Of a stretch of 64,000 bases of DNA, positions 47,986 through 57,197 are shown piece after piece. The stretch lies in contig JPOM01000001.1 of the NCBI GenBank assembly GCA_000733915.1, positions 1,736,001 through 1,800,000 of the forward strand. Reading direction: 5' to 3'. Source of the DNA: Caulobacteraceae bacterium PMMR1 (lineage in GTDB: Bacteria; Pseudomonadota; Alphaproteobacteria; Caulobacterales; Caulobacteraceae). The stretch's first letter is position 1, and the number at the start of each line of letters is the position of its first letter. The notes beneath the pieces were generated by a model, which searched no databases, was not told where the DNA came from, and saw only the letters and a program-made list of their open reading frames with translations. A program made the position numbers and the translations under genes.

Positions 47986-49098
47986 GTGAGCGCCCTGCCC
48001 GCCCCGTCCGAGGCGATGCTGGCGCTGGCCCGTTCGCGCGCGCCGGCGGACCGCGAGCGGCTGATGCTGGCCATGGCCGACCTTTGCCGCGCGACCCCCG
48101 AGACGCCCGGCGAGACGGTCGAGCGCCTGCTCGACGACATCTTCCTGCGCCTGGTGGAGACGGCCGAGCGGGACATCCGCGCGCGCCTGGCCGAGCGGCT
48201 GGCCGAGGCCGCCTGGGCGCCGCGCGCCCTGATGCAGCTCCTGGCCCGCCAGGACATCGAGATCGCCCGCCCGGTGATCCGGAAGAGCCCCGTCCTCAGC
48301 GACCACGACCTGATCCGCGTCGTCGTCGAGGCCACGGTGGAGCACCAAATCGAGGTCGCGCGCCGGCCGAACCTGAGCGACCCGGTCGTGACCGCCCTGG
48401 TCGACGCCGAGCAGCCGGACGCCCTGGCCGCCCTGGCGGACAACGCGACCGCCGAGGTCTCGGCGGGGAACCTGCGCCGGCTGGTCGCCGCGTCGAAGCT
48501 CTCCGCCGTCGTGCGCGCGCCCCTGGTGCGCCACGCCGGGCTGACGCCGGATCTCGCCGCCCTGCTCTACGGCTGGGTGGGCGAAGCCCTGCAGGCCGAA
48601 CTCGCCGAGCGCTTCCAGATCACCCCGGAGGCGCTGCAGGCGCCCCTGGACGACGCCGTGCGCCAGGCCCTGGCGAGCGGCCCCTCCCGCCTGCCCGACC
48701 TCATGGCCGGCCAGGGTCCCGATCCGCACGAAGCGGAGCGACGGCTTGCCCTCAAGCTGCAGGCGGCGGGCCAGCTCCGGCCCGGCTACCTGCTGCGGGC
48801 GCTGCGCGAGGGCAAGCTCAGCCTGTTCGAGACGGCGCTGGCGCTGCTGGGGGGCTTCGACGCCGCGACCCTGCGGGCGGCGCTGCGCACGGAGGACCCC
48901 GAGGTGCTGGCCCTCGCCTGTCGGGCGGTCGGCATCGACCGCAGCGTCTTCCCCACGATCCTTGAGCTGGTGCAGGGCCTGAACGACGGCCAGCCCCGCG
49001 GCGGCGCGCGCTACGCCACGGCGCTGCGCGCTGCGCTGGAGCTGCCCGACCCCACCGAGGCCGCGCTCCGGCTCCGCGAGCGCCTGCAAGGCGTTTGA
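47986..49098 (+). CDS. DUF2336 protein
   Basis: A 370-residue helical protein of the DUF2336 family, common in Caulobacterales, with HEAT-like repeats: RLMLAMADLCRATPE, IEIARPVIRKSPVLSDHDLI and ARRPNLSDPVVTALVDAEQ. It has no enzymatic motif. A second DUF2336 gene lies at 53335-54462. No function is established for the family. Confidence 0.85.
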   Translation: MSALPAPSEAMLALARSRAPADRERLMLAMADLCRATPETPGETVERLLDDIFLRLVETAERDIRARLAERLAEAAWAPRALMQLLARQDIEIARPVIRKSPVLSDHDLIRVVVEATVEHQIEVARRPNLSDPVVTALVDAEQPDALAALADNATAEVSAGNLRRLVAASKLSAVVRAPLVRHAGLTPDLAALLYGWVGEALQAELAERFQITPEALQAPLDDAVRQALASGPSRLPDLMAGQGPDPHEAERRLALKLQAAGQLRPGYLLRALREGKLSLFETALALLGGFDAATLRAALRTEDPEVLALACRAVGIDRSVFPTILELVQGLNDGQPRGGARYATALRAALELPDPTEAALRLRERLQGV

Positions 49099-49158
49099 CT
49101 TCCGGACCGCGGGCAAGCCTTCTTCGCGCCCCGCCCTGGCAAGGACGCGCCCCGCCCC

Positions 49159-49929
49159 ATGACGCCGCCTCACCGCCTGCATTTCACCGCCAGCGACCGC
49201 CCGGAAGCCGAGGCCGCCCGCGACCGGCTGATCGCCAGCTACGGCCAGTGCGGCGTAGAGGACGCACAGGTGATCGTGGCGCTGGGCGGCGACGGCTTCA
49301 TGCTGGAGACGCTGCACGACACCCTGCGCTTGGGAAAGCCGATCTACGGCATGAACCGGGGCTCGGTCGGCTTCCTGATGAACGATTTCGCCGAGGACCG
49401 CCTGCCCGAGCGCATCGCCGCCGCCGAGCGGGCGGTCATCCACCCCCTGGCCATGACCGCGATCGACGCCAAGCGCAAGCAACACCACGCGCTCGCGATC
49501 AACGAGATCTCGCTGCTCCGCCAGACCCGCCAGACCGCCAAGCTGCGCATCGCCATCGACGGCAAGGTGCGCATGGAGGAGTTGATCTGCGACGGCGTGC
49601 TGGTGGCGACGCCGGCAGGCTCCACCGCCTACAACCTCTCCGCCCACGGGCCGATCATTCCCTTGACGGGCCAGGTGCTCGCCCTGACCCCGATCAGCGC
49701 CTTCCGGCCACGACGCTGGCGCGGCGCGCTGCTCGACCACAGCGCACGCGTGACCATCGAGGTGCTGGAGCCGGAGAAGCGCCCCGTCAGCGCGGTCGCG
49801 GACAACTTCGAAGTCCGCGACGCGATCGAGGTGCATGCAGCCGAGCAGCGCGACGTCAGCCTCGTCATGCTCTTCGACGCCGGCCGCAGCCTGGAGGAGC
49901 GCGTCCTGACCGAGCAGTTCTCCAACTGA
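49159..49929 (+). CDS. nadK: NAD kinase
   Basis: Phosphorylates NAD to NADP. The 256-residue protein has [20 protein letters not shown] with the GGDG motif, [22 protein letters not shown] and the [17 protein letters not shown] signature. Start ATG 49159. It marks the left edge of the restriction-modification island. Confidence 0.95.
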   Translation: MTPPHRLHFTASDRPEAEAARDRLIASYGQCGVEDAQVIVALGGDGFMLETLHDTLRLGKPIYGMNRGSVGFLMNDFAEDRLPERIAAAERAVIHPLAMTAIDAKRKQHHALAINEISLLRQTRQTAKLRIAIDGKVRMEELICDGVLVATPAGSTAYNLSAHGPIIPLTGQVLALTPISAFRPRRWRGALLDHSARVTIEVLEPEKRPVSAVADNFEVRDAIEVHAAEQRDVSLVMLFDAGRSLEERVLTEQFSN

Positions 49930-50098
49930 TTGGGCTTTGTAGGCGCCCGTGCTAGTGAGGGGCGGCAGGGGATGCTCAAACGGTCCTCAAATCCGCGCGC
50001 GAAGCTGGTTGCAGTGAGGACGAGGCGGAAGCCGTGAGAACATGAAGCGAATCGCATCAGCCAAGGTCCGCAAACCAGACGGCCCAAGGGAGCGGTAA

Positions 50099-51061
50099 GT
50101 GGCCCAATCAACACTCATGCACGCGCCGAGGCTCCCGGCGGCCGACAACACTGTCGCGGGACTGGCCAGCCTTCGCGCGGCTAACGGCAAATATCGGCTG
50201 TCGCCCTGGCCCGCGCCGTTCGACGCTACGACGCACAAGCTCCACCTGGGCGACGCGCGAAAGCTCGGCTGGATACCCGATGACTCGGTTCATCTCGTCG
50301 TGACGTCTCCGCCCTATTGGTCTTTGAAAAAGTACGAGAACCGGAAAGGGCAGCTCGCCGAGATCGAAGACTATGAGACGTTCCTTGATGAGCTGGACAA
50401 GGTGTGGAGCGAGTGCGCCCGCGTCCTGGTCCAGGGCGGCCGGATTTGCTGCGTCGTGGGCGATGTGTGCATCCCGCGCAAGCGCGATGGTCGCCATCGC
50501 GTGATGCCGCTTCACGCGGACATTCAGGTAAGAGCTCGGCGCTTCGGCCTGGACTGCCTCACGCCGATCCTGTGGCACAAGATCGCCAATGGGGCGAACG
50601 AGGCACAGGGCAACGGGGCGGGCTTCTACGGCAAGCCCTTCCAACCGGGCGCCGTCGTGAAGAACGATCTTGAATACATCCTCTTCATGCGGAAGCCGGG
50701 GAACTATCGGACGACGAGTATGGTGCAAAAAGCCCTGTCGATGCTCACGAAAGACGAGATGCAGTCGTGGTTCTCGACATTTTGGGCAGATGTGCCCGGC
50801 GCTTCCACGCGGGGCGGCCATCCGGCACCCTATCCAGTCGAGATAGCGGAACGTCTCATCCGCATGTTCTCGTTCGCGGGCGACACAGTGCTTGATCCAT
50901 TCCTCGGCACAGGATCAACCAGCCAAGCCGCCATCCGCACCGGCCGAAACTCGATTGGGAACGAGCTGGAACCGAAATACCTCGAGCTGGCGGCGGAGCG
51001 CATCAAAGAAGAGGCGGCCCAGGTGCGTCTGTTTGGTGCCCGGAAGGCCACCGTGGTCTAA
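50099..51061 (+). CDS. site-specific DNA methyltransferase, m4C type
   Basis: A 320-residue AdoMet-dependent DNA methyltransferase of the beta class: the catalytic TSPPYW (residues 69-74) comes before the AdoMet motif DPFLGTGST (from Asp266). TSPPYW is typical of N4-cytosine methyltransferases, whereas N6-adenine enzymes usually have DPPY; the target sequence cannot be told. It starts at a GTG. One base separates its stop from the next gene, which makes it the modification half of a Type II-like system. Confidence 0.85.
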   Translation: MAQSTLMHAPRLPAADNTVAGLASLRAANGKYRLSPWPAPFDATTHKLHLGDARKLGWIPDDSVHLVVTSPPYWSLKKYENRKGQLAEIEDYETFLDELDKVWSECARVLVQGGRICCVVGDVCIPRKRDGRHRVMPLHADIQVRARRFGLDCLTPILWHKIANGANEAQGNGAGFYGKPFQPGAVVKNDLEYILFMRKPGNYRTTSMVQKALSMLTKDEMQSWFSTFWADVPGASTRGGHPAPYPVEIAERLIRMFSFAGDTVLDPFLGTGSTSQAAIRTGRNSIGNELEPKYLELAAERIKEEAAQVRLFGARKATVV

Positions 51062-51062
51062 C

Positions 51063-51830
51063 GTGGCAATATCCGCCGATCTCGTCGCTCATCTCGACTT
51101 AGGTGGCTATCACCCGCGCACGTCGAAACATAGTGACTTTCAATCGATTATCATAATCCGCGATCTCGTCGCCCAATGCCCCCTGATCGCTCACCGAGCG
51201 GCGACGGGCGAAATGGTCGCGAACCTCCGCCACCATCAGCAAGTCGGTCACGCCGATTGGGTGATCGACATTGCCATGGGGACGTGCGCGGGCGCTCCTC
51301 AACCGCCCAAGGGCGGGCCAATCACGATGGGGCCGCCCGTGGTCATCCAGATTGCGATTGAATTGAAATCCATCTGGACGGAGCACGGCAAAGCCCGAAT
51401 GAACCGATTGCGCGACTTCGAGTCGTTTCACGGGTACGCCCATCATTACAGTCCCGAAACCGTTGCGGCAGCGTTCCTGGTCGTGAATAGCGCCGACCGA
51501 TTCTGGTCGCCCCTCCGGGCTAAGGACGACATCACAACCCACGGGTCGCCTAAGAAGCCGGCGCGGCTGCTGGCGAAAGAGACCGTCGATCGATTTCGGT
51601 CCATCCATCTTAGGAAGGCGAGCACGGATATACCCGGTCTGGAGGCGCTTGGCGTTTTCGTGGTCGAGCACGACAACCTCGCGATCCACCCCGATGCTGC
51701 GGATTATGCGGCCTTGCACAAGCCCACTATCGCCGCACCGTCACCGCCAAATCCACCAGTTGGAGACCCGCTTCACTACGAATCGATGATCCAGAGGATT
51801 TGCAACGCCTATACGCAGCGCTTCAGCTAG
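51063..51830 (+). CDS. candidate restriction endonuclease
   Basis: A 255-residue protein starting at a GTG one base after the methyltransferase stop. I do not recognise its family. It carries what looks like a PD-(D/E)xK nuclease core: Asp65 and Asp69 in HADWVIDIAMG, then Glu100 and Lys102 in QIAIELKSIW. Placement and the core together make it the probable endonuclease partner. A T-rich run follows its stop. Confidence 0.65.
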   Translation: MAISADLVAHLDLGGYHPRTSKHSDFQSIIIIRDLVAQCPLIAHRAATGEMVANLRHHQQVGHADWVIDIAMGTCAGAPQPPKGGPITMGPPVVIQIAIELKSIWTEHGKARMNRLRDFESFHGYAHHYSPETVAAAFLVVNSADRFWSPLRAKDDITTHGSPKKPARLLAKETVDRFRSIHLRKASTDIPGLEALGVFVVEHDNLAIHPDAADYAALHKPTIAAPSPPNPPVGDPLHYESMIQRICNAYTQRFS

Positions 51831-51848
51831 GCTTTTTTGTCACGATGC

Positions 51849-51995
51849 TGGTCCGCAACCATCTACGATGCCGTCATCGGTGAGTTACGTCTGGTCCTAG
51901 TGTTGCAGCAGTCCGCTACGCTCGTGACTGCGGATCGCAGCTTCGTCGAGGCTGCATCTCGCGCCTATCTCGCCTCGGTGCGGCCGCTGGCGTGA
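51849..51995 (+). pseudogene. vapC-like PIN-domain toxin fragment
   Basis: About 48 codons in one open frame: WSATIYDAVIGELRLVLV, then LQQSATLVTADRSFVEAASR and AYLASVRPLA before a stop. The order YDA... then SATLVTADRSFVEA then VRPLA matches the C-terminal third of VapC-type PIN proteins. The N-terminal catalytic part and the antitoxin are missing, so this is a remnant. Confidence 0.65.
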
Positions 51996-52060
51996 CGCTG
52001 CACCGAATCTTAAGGGCGACGCCCTAGTCCTTTGCGGACGCAAGACGTCCGTAGAGGTCG

Positions 52061-52555
52061 ATGATGACCAAGCCCGCCAATGCCTTCGCCTATGCCGGAG
52101 CGGCCCGCCCGAGCTTCGGAGGGCTCGACGCCAACGCCGTGGCCCGCGCCGAGGCCGCCCTGAAGAGCCTGTCGGGGCAGTTCGGCGCCTGGCTGCAGGA
52201 CGAGCTCGCCAAGCTCGACGCGGCGCGGGCGGCGATCCGCGCCGGCGGCTTCACTCAGGCCAACGCCGACCAGCTCTATCTGCACGCCCACGACCTGAAG
52301 GGCCTCGGAACGACCTACGAGTTCCCGATCGTGTCCCGCATGGCCGCCTCGCTCTGCCGGCTCATCGAGAGCCCGGCCCGCCGCACGGCCGCGCCGCTGG
52401 AGCTGGTCGACAGCCACATCGACGCGATCCGCGCCGCGGTGAAGGACGGGATCAAGACCGACGACCACCCCCTCGGCCACGCCCTGGTCAGCGAGCTCGA
52501 GCGCCTGACCGCGGCTCACATCGCGGCCGAGAGCAGCTCCTCCACGGCGCCGTAA
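52061..52555 (+). CDS. Hpt-domain phosphotransfer protein
   Basis: A 164-residue histidine phosphotransfer protein. The active His is most likely His77 in LHAHDLKG, on a helix of the four-helix bundle (residues about 65-130). It would relay phosphoryl groups between response regulators. Its 3' end overlaps the convergent Nudix gene by about 40 bases. Confidence 0.88.
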   Translation: MMTKPANAFAYAGAARPSFGGLDANAVARAEAALKSLSGQFGAWLQDELAKLDAARAAIRAGGFTQANADQLYLHAHDLKGLGTTYEFPIVSRMAASLCRLIESPARRTAAPLELVDSHIDAIRAAVKDGIKTDDHPLGHALVSELERLTAAHIAAESSSSTAP

Positions 52556-53295
52556 CCCGCATCGGGCGGGATGGTCAGGGTCGGTCCGTCCGGCCGCGCC
52601 ACCACCTTCGGCTCGACCACGACGACATCGCGCCTGCGCGCCGCCGCGATGGCCTCCTCCGCCGTGCGGCCGCTTCGCGCCAAGAGCTCCAGATTGAGGC
52701 GCGTGGGGAAGATGATCTTGCGCTGGCCCGCCTCGCCCAGCCTGAGCGCTTCGGCGGGCGCGATCCACTCCGCGTCCACCGTCTCCCAGCCGTCGCACTT
52801 GGCGAGCTGGTCCGACGGCGCGGTGGCCAGGAAGAAGTAGGTGTCGAAGCGCTTGGGCATCATCGCCGGGGTGATCCAGCGCGCAAAGAGCGTCATGGCG
52901 GCGAGGTCGAGCATCAGGTCGAGCTCGCGCACGAGGTCGAGGAACGGGCGCTCGCCCTTGGCCACAGTCTGCCGCGCCGCAGCCGCACGGGGGTCCACGT
53001 CCCAGGCTCCGCCCTTGGCGTCGCGGGCCAGCAAGACGCCAGACTCCTCGAACGCCTCGCGCAGAGCCGAGATGCGCAGCGACCGCTCCGGCTCGGCGAC
53101 CTCCGCATAGCCCAGGCAGCGGTCCGCCCAGGCCCGGTCCTGGTCGCCCGGCTCCGCTTTCCCGCCCGGGAACACGAGCGCGCCGGTGGCGAAGTCGATC
53201 TGGTGGTGCCGCCTGACCATCAGCACCTCCAGCTCCGGGCGGTCGCGCAGCAACAGGATGGTGGCCGCGGGCCGGGCGGGGGCGATGTCGGTCAT
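52516..53295 (-). CDS. Nudix hydrolase
   Basis: A 259-residue Nudix protein. FPGGKAEPGDQ is the start of the box and ALREAFEESGVLL its core. Substrate class is not decidable, and the extended C-terminal part (FFLATAPSDQLAKCDGWE) is like that of NUDT19-type CoA or acyl-CoA enzymes. Convergent with Hpt. Confidence 0.85.
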   Translation of the reverse strand: MTDIAPARPAATILLLRDRPELEVLMVRRHHQIDFATGALVFPGGKAEPGDQDRAWADRCLGYAEVAEPERSLRISALREAFEESGVLLARDAKGGAWDVDPRAAAARQTVAKGERPFLDLVRELDLMLDLAAMTLFARWITPAMMPKRFDTYFFLATAPSDQLAKCDGWETVDAEWIAPAEALRLGEAGQRKIIFPTRLNLELLARSGRTAEEAIAAARRRDVVVVEPKVVARPDGPTLTIPPDAGYGAVEELLSAAM

Positions 53296-53334
53296 GGGCG
53301 AGGCGCTCGCAAACTCGCCGACACTAGAGGCGGT

Positions 53335-54462
53335 TCAGGCCGCCCCGGCAAGCCGGCGGTCGGACACCTGGTCCAGGCGCGCCAGCAGGTAGTCGGCATC
53401 GGCGGGGTCCAGGCGCTTCTCGCCGGTGAGCACGCGCTCCAAGAGGCGCTGCTGCAGCCGGCGGATGTCCACGCCGCCCTCCGCCTGCAGGGCTTGGAAC
53501 GCGTCCACGCCGGCGCGGAACGCCGGATAGAGCGACTGCGGCAGGTTGGCGCGGTTGTACAGGCCATAGAGCCCCAGCGGGCCCCGGTCGTGGATCATGA
53601 TCCAGGCGCGGTGATGGGGGACGCCCGCGAGCTCGGCCAGAGCCCACTCCACAAAGCCCATGCGGCCGTTGGCCAGGGCGCGCAGGATCAAGGACGGCGT
53701 CAGGCGGCCCTGCTTTTTCAGATGCTGGACCAGCGCCTTCAGGTCCGGCGCCGTCGCCGCGTGCTCCACCAGGTCCACCGTGGCCCGCTCGCGCGCGCCA
53801 GTCGCCACCGCGCCGGACAGCTTGGGATCGAGCTCGTAGCGGTCGCGCAGGCGGGCCGCCACCTCCGCGCTCACCAGGGTGATGAGGCGCTCGGTGATCG
53901 CAAGCGGCAGGCTGGCGCGCAGCGCCATCGCCGAGGTCACCTCCGTCGAGTCCGGGAAGCGGTCGAGCACCACGGAGAGCGCGCGCGCGGTGAAGCGGGC
54001 GCCCTCGTTGCGACAGGCGGTGGCCAGCGCCTCCGCTGCGCCGACCTCGGCCAGGACGGCCGTGACGGGCTCCCTCAGGCTCGCGCGGCCGGCGATGGCG
54101 GCTTGCTTGGCGGGCGAGACGCTGCGCAGCAGCTCGGCGAGGTCCTCGTCGGTGAAGGCCGGCGAGAAGGTCAGGACCGGCGTGGCGATGCTGTCGAGGT
54201 CGCGCGCCAGCTTCAGCGCCACGTCCCGCGGCAGCTCGGGCGAGGCCTTCAGCGTCACGGCGAGGGCGCGGCGCACCAGCTCCGCAGCATCGGCGGCGAG
54301 GATGCGCAGGATGGCGTGGGCCGCGTCGCGCTCCTGCGCCTGCAGGCCGCCGTCGATGCGCCGGCAGATCTTGTGCGCCGCCTCGGCCCGTGCGTCCTCT
54401 GTCGCGCCGAGCATCAGCGCGCGCACGTCCTGCTCGGTCAGCGCGCTCCGCGCAGCCCCCAT
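53335..54462 (-). CDS. DUF2336 protein
   Basis: A 375-residue helical protein of the same DUF2336 family as the gene at 47986. Typical parts are LTEQDVRALMLGATEDARAE, AAHAILRILAADAAELVRRA, FSPAFTDEDLAELLRS and the C-terminal RVLTGEKRLDPADADYLLAR. No catalytic motif. Divergent from the CoA-transferase gene. Confidence 0.85.
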   Translation of the reverse strand: MGAARSALTEQDVRALMLGATEDARAEAAHKICRRIDGGLQAQERDAAHAILRILAADAAELVRRALAVTLKASPELPRDVALKLARDLDSIATPVLTFSPAFTDEDLAELLRSVSPAKQAAIAGRASLREPVTAVLAEVGAAEALATACRNEGARFTARALSVVLDRFPDSTEVTSAMALRASLPLAITERLITLVSAEVAARLRDRYELDPKLSGAVATGARERATVDLVEHAATAPDLKALVQHLKKQGRLTPSLILRALANGRMGFVEWALAELAGVPHHRAWIMIHDRGPLGLYGLYNRANLPQSLYPAFRAGVDAFQALQAEGGVDIRRLQQRLLERVLTGEKRLDPADADYLLARLDQVSDRRLAGAA

Positions 54463-54613
54463 GTGGTCGCCTCCTGCGATCCCCGATTCGGGCTCCAGCT
54501 TGGCCGACAGTAACCTAAACCCGGGTTAACCAACTTGCGGCGCAGCGCGACCGCCTTGCGCCCGCTCCTCCCCGCCCGTCACAATGGCCCGCAAAGCGAA
54601 AGCGAGGGCGGAG

Positions 54614-55807
54614 ATGCTTGACGGGCTGAAGGTGGTCGAGCTCGCGACCTATATCGCCGCCCCTGGCGCAGGCGGCTTGATGGCGGACTGGGGCGCGGAG
54701 GTGATCAAGGTCGAGCCTCCCGGCGGCGACCCGATCCGGCGCTTCTTCGACACCCTGGGCGCAGAGAGCGACGGCAATCCGGTGTTCGAGCTCGACAACC
54801 GCGGCAAGCGCTCCGTCGTGCTCGACTACGCCAAGCCCGAGGGCCTCGAGGCCATGCTGCGCCTGATCGAGGGCTCGGACGTGTTCCTGACCAACGTGCG
54901 GCCAGGCGCCCTGGCGCGGGCGGGGCTCGACTACGACAGCCTGAGCGCGCGCTTTCCGCGGCTGATCTACGCCAGCGTGACAGGCTATGGCCTGAAGGGG
55001 CCGGAGGCGGACCGCTCGGGCTTCGACATCGCCGCCTTCTGGTCCCGCTCGGGCATGGCGGCGCTTCACACGCCCAAGGGCTCGGAGCCGTTTGCGATCC
55101 GCACCGCGACCGGCGACCACGTGACATCGCTCGCCACCCTTTCGGCGATCCTGGCCGCGGTCATCGAACGCGGACGCACCGGCCGGGGGCGGCTGGTGGA
55201 GACGAGCCTGCTTCGGACCGCGACCTACGCCATCGGCTCGGACCTCGCCATCGCACTCCGGCTCGGGCGGGTCGCCTCCAATCGCCCGCGGATTCAGGCG
55301 GTGAACCCCATCGCGAACTTCTTCCGCACGGCGGACGAGCGCTGGTTCTGCCTGGTGCCGCGGCAGGGGGCGACCGATTGGCCGGCGATCTGCCAGGCGG
55401 CGGGCGCGCCTGAGCTGCTGGACGACCCCCGCTTCGCCAAGGCGCGCGAGCGCCGCCAGAACGGGGCGGCGCTGATCGCCGCGCTCGACGCCGCTTTCGG
55501 CCGCTGGACCCTGGCCGAACTCGGGGCGCGCTTCGACGCCTCCGACATCGCCTGGGCCCCGGTGCAGACCGCCGCGGAGGTGGTGGCCGATCCGCAGGCC
55601 GAAGCCGCCGGCTGCTGGACTGAGACGCCGGACGGCCGCGGCGGCGCCCAGCGTGCGCCCGCCGCTCCGGCCCGCTTCTGGGGCGTGGACACCGCGCCTC
55701 GGGCCCCTGCGCCGGCCATCGGCCAGCACACCGACGAGGTCCTGGCTGAGCTCGGCTACGGGGAAGACGCCATCGCCCGCCTACGTGAGCTCGGCGCGGC
55801 GGCCTGA
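54614..55807 (+). CDS. class III CoA-transferase (CaiB/BaiF)
   Basis: A formyl-CoA-transferase-type enzyme of 397 residues that moves CoA between carboxylic acids through an Asp-linked anhydride. GLKVVELATYIAAPGAGGLMADWGAEVIKVE is the N-terminus, and RSGFDIAAFWSRSGM and TSLLRTATYAIGSDLAI are typical; the nucleophilic Asp is in RSGFDIAAF. I use the ATG at 54614 (GAGGGCGGAG upstream); a start at 54584 adds ten residues. Confidence 0.88.
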   Translation: MLDGLKVVELATYIAAPGAGGLMADWGAEVIKVEPPGGDPIRRFFDTLGAESDGNPVFELDNRGKRSVVLDYAKPEGLEAMLRLIEGSDVFLTNVRPGALARAGLDYDSLSARFPRLIYASVTGYGLKGPEADRSGFDIAAFWSRSGMAALHTPKGSEPFAIRTATGDHVTSLATLSAILAAVIERGRTGRGRLVETSLLRTATYAIGSDLAIALRLGRVASNRPRIQAVNPIANFFRTADERWFCLVPRQGATDWPAICQAAGAPELLDDPRFAKARERRQNGAALIAALDAAFGRWTLAELGARFDASDIAWAPVQTAAEVVADPQAEAAGCWTETPDGRGGAQRAPAAPARFWGVDTAPRAPAPAIGQHTDEVLAELGYGEDAIARLRELGAAA

Positions 55808-55820
55808 GCCCGCGCGGGCG

Positions 55821-57197
55821 TCAGCGGATCGCGATCAGCTCGGCCTTGTCGGTCAGCACATAGGCGGAGCCGTTCACCGCGATGGGGCTGAGGGTGGCGG
55901 GGCTGCCCAGCTTCAGGGTGCGCAGGGTCGCGCCGGTCTTGGCGTTCAGCAGCGCCGCGGTCCCGTTCTGCGACACCACGATCAGCCGGTCGCCGCCGAC
56001 CAGCAGCGGGCCGGACCAGAACGTGCGCAGCTTGCGCTTCTTGGTCCCGGCGTTCAGATCGCGGAGCCAGTAGATCTGGCCGGAGTCCCGCGCCGCGCAG
56101 ATCACCTGGCCGGACTGGTCGGTCAGATAAACGACGTCGCCGGCGGGCCAGGGCGTGGTCACGGTGGTGACCGGTATAGTCCAGCGCGGCTGGCCCGTGC
56201 GCAGGTCGATCGCGGCGAACTGGCCGGAGTGGCTGCCGGCGAACACGTCGCCGCGATAGATCACCGGCCGGCCGGCGATGTCGCGGATCTCCGACAGCGC
56301 ATTGTTGCGGTTCGACAGCGACAGCACGTACTGCCAGAGGTCCGCCCCGTTGGCCTCGTTCAGGGCGACGAGCTCGCCGGATGCGAAGGGCGCGATCACC
56401 ACGCCCGCGCTGACCGCCGGGCTCGAGGCGGCCAGCACCCGCGCCGGCTCTTCCAGCCCCTGATAGTCCCACACCTGCTGGCCGGTGCCGGCGTCCAGGG
56501 CGAAGAGGTGGTCCTCCACGTCGATGGCGTAGACGCGGCCGTTCACCACCGTGGGCGCGCCATGGACGGGCGAGGGCGTGTTGGTCTTCCACTTGGCGGC
56601 GCCCGTGCGGGCGTCCAGGGCGGCGATGAAGCGGAAGCCGGAGGTGACGTAGAGGACGCCGTCGCTATAGGCCAGGCCGCCGCCGAAGGCCTCGCGGTCG
56701 CGGCCGGACTTGGGAGTGAAGTTCACCCGCCAAAGCTCCCGTCCCGTGGCCGGGTCCAGCGCCGTGACCAGCGCCTGGCCGTCCAGGGTGAAGAGCTTGC
56801 CGTCCGCCACGATCGGCTCGGCGGTGACGTGGTTGGCGCGCGTGCCGCCGACGCCGACCTTCTTGCGCCAGGCGATGACGAAGGACTGCGCCGCCGGCAC
56901 GGGCGCTACGGACTGCTCCGGCGTGCCGCCCGGCAGCGGCCAGTCGGTGCGCGGCTCCGCCGCCGGCAGGACGAAGTCGACGCCCTTCAGCGCCGCGGCG
57001 GGCTGCAGCTTGTCGTTCAGCGCCAGCACCGGGATGCGCTCGCCCTTGGCGGCTTTGGGCGCGTTGGCGATCTCGTCGTTCTGGCCGAGGTGGAAGAACG
57101 GCACGCGAGGGGTCTTCAGGCCGGCGCAGCCGGAGGCTCCGGCCCCGATCACGAGCAGGGCGGCGAGGGCGGGGAGGAGGACGCGACGGGACATCAT
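55821..57197 (-). CDS. bamB: outer-membrane assembly lipoprotein BamB
   Basis: A 458-residue PQQ-like beta-propeller lipoprotein of the BAM complex. The leader LLVIGAGASGCAG fits a lipobox. Propeller repeats such as VYAIDVEDHLFALDAGTGQ, GQFAAIDLRTGQPRW and QVICAARDSGQIYW run through the chain. Its ATG overlaps the stop of the upstream TPR gene, the usual yfgM-bamB order. Confidence 0.95.
   Translation of the reverse strand: MMSRRVLLPALAALLVIGAGASGCAGLKTPRVPFFHLGQNDEIANAPKAAKGERIPVLALNDKLQPAAALKGVDFVLPAAEPRTDWPLPGGTPEQSVAPVPAAQSFVIAWRKKVGVGGTRANHVTAEPIVADGKLFTLDGQALVTALDPATGRELWRVNFTPKSGRDREAFGGGLAYSDGVLYVTSGFRFIAALDARTGAAKWKTNTPSPVHGAPTVVNGRVYAIDVEDHLFALDAGTGQQVWDYQGLEEPARVLAASSPAVSAGVVIAPFASGELVALNEANGADLWQYVLSLSNRNNALSEIRDIAGRPVIYRGDVFAGSHSGQFAAIDLRTGQPRWTIPVTTVTTPWPAGDVVYLTDQSGQVICAARDSGQIYWLRDLNAGTKKRKLRTFWSGPLLVGGDRLIVVSQNGTAALLNAKTGATLRTLKLGSPATLSPIAVNGSAYVLTDKAELIAIR

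Larger units (their letters stand above)
49940..52020. other. compositionally distinct island (restriction-modification)
   Basis: The stretch between nadK and the Hpt gene is visibly lower in G+C and in codon bias than its flanks (for example TCATCATAATCC at 51150). It carries the methyltransferase and endonuclease genes and a vapC-like fragment. No integrase, tRNA or clear direct repeat was found at the edges, so the limits are approximate. Confidence 0.7.

Noticed and set aside
51830-51850. Rho-independent terminator after the endonuclease
   Set aside because: There is a run of six Ts but no convincing stem before it.
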